From Glycine soja (taxonomy: Eukaryota > Streptophyta > Magnoliopsida > Fabales > Fabaceae), in the NCBI RefSeq assembly GCF_004193775.1, contig NC_041012.1, forward strand, positions 12,855,223 to 12,919,222: a DNA stretch of 64,000 nucleotides. Direction: 5' to 3'. The position numbers and the translations under genes are program-made. How positions within the stretch are numbered: the stretch's first letter is position 1; every line of letters starts with the position of its first letter. The notes beneath the pieces were generated by a model, which had not been told where the DNA came from, did no database searches, and saw only the letters and a program-made list of their open reading frames with translations. Below, in pieces: positions 63,337 to 64,000 of this stretch.

Positions 63337-64000
63337 GTAATATTCATTTCTACGGATTTATTTTGCAATCTTATCTTTATGTTTTTATCTTATCTTTTTG
63401 TTTAGTTGTAGGTTATTATTTATATTGTTTATTATTATTATATGGTCCCTTACAATTGCATTATTTTATCCTAATTCTAATTTTTATCTTCATTATGTTA
63501 TGTATGTTTATCTGATATAGTCATTCAATGGGGCCTTTCATAAAAGTTTGAGAGACCCTTTTGGTTGAAAAAGAGAACCCTTTTTTTGTTTGCACCAAAA
63601 ATTTGTAAATTTGTCTTATTCTTGGTTGTGTTGTGAGCTTGTGGTAGAGCTATTTAAGGGAAAATGTCTGACACATCCAAGGTTCTACTGACTTGGAGTA
63701 CATTAGACTGCCATACGATCATGGAAATAAAGTCTCCTTTTATTATAGACGTCATGAAAAAATTTGGGAAATTGTGATTAGAAGACAGAAGAGAAAATGT
63801 TTTCTATTTTCACAAAGTCAAAATTTGAAAATGTATTCAGTTTTACTATTTTCTTCTTAAGTTCGTGATTTGGCTCTAAAAATTTGCAGAAGCTTCCTAT
63901 AATAATTCTGTCAAAAAATTTGTTGCTTCCTGAGTACTGTATGGTTCACGTGGTTGAACTAAATCAAGAGTAAGATTGATCTTGCCTCCAAGATGTCAAA
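63337..64000. other. End of window, no recognised gene
   Basis: AT-rich. The next PDI exon, if present, is not recognisable. Short frames only. Confidence 0.4.

Overview
This is a repeat-rich stretch of a plant nuclear genome, most likely soybean (Glycine) or a close legume. The grounds are Athila-like, chromovirus, copia and LINE proteins, GT-AG introns, low GC with many TA tracts, and the recurring 12-bp palindrome GTAATCGATTAC that I associate with soybean repeats. There is no prokaryotic signal, and I found no rRNA, tRNA or CRISPR array.

The main result is a host gene. On the minus strand nine small exons with consistent phases and GT-AG borders read 59457 to 22224. They give a complete 258-residue protein resembling RGS1-HXK1-interacting protein 1 (RHIP1). 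The coding sequence is only 777 bases, but the gene covers about 37 kb because introns 4 (16.7 kb), 5 (12.1 kb) and 8 (6.3 kb) are filled with transposons.

Layout. 1-13185: 3' part of a decayed Athila-like Ty3/gypsy element, interrupted at 6013-11354 by a young LTR element (896-bp LTRs, TSD TGTAT, long reading frame with a catalytically dead RT). 13186-17560: retroelement debris, including an Ogre/Tat-like LTR region. 17560-21850: DNA-transposon-like elements (a MITE, a MULE-like element with a possible 9-bp duplication, a TIR element). 22224-59457: the RHIP1-like gene. Intron 8 holds a truncated copia element (25.0-27.9 kb) and a TRIM-like remnant. Intron 5 holds GC-rich tandem repeats, a 680-bp hairpin inside an LTR-like region, a 5'-truncated LINE, a copia element (34.26-39.62 kb) with a hAT element inside it, and a second hAT element. 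Intron 4 holds a chromovirus (41.54-45.95 kb, TSD GGTTC) and an old copia element split by a full-span LINE (16-bp TSD) and by a younger copia element (TSD TTCCT). 59458-64000: upstream region, a HIG1-domain pseudogene with a repeated exon, and a protein disulfide isomerase pseudogene.

None of the mobile elements looks able to move by itself: every polyprotein has stops, frameshifts or missing domains. Their present effect is probably structural, lengthening introns and seeding heterochromatin, inverted repeats and cryptic splice or polyadenylation signals around one small conserved gene. LTR divergences were counted by eye. Family names rest on motif recognition, not on database searches.
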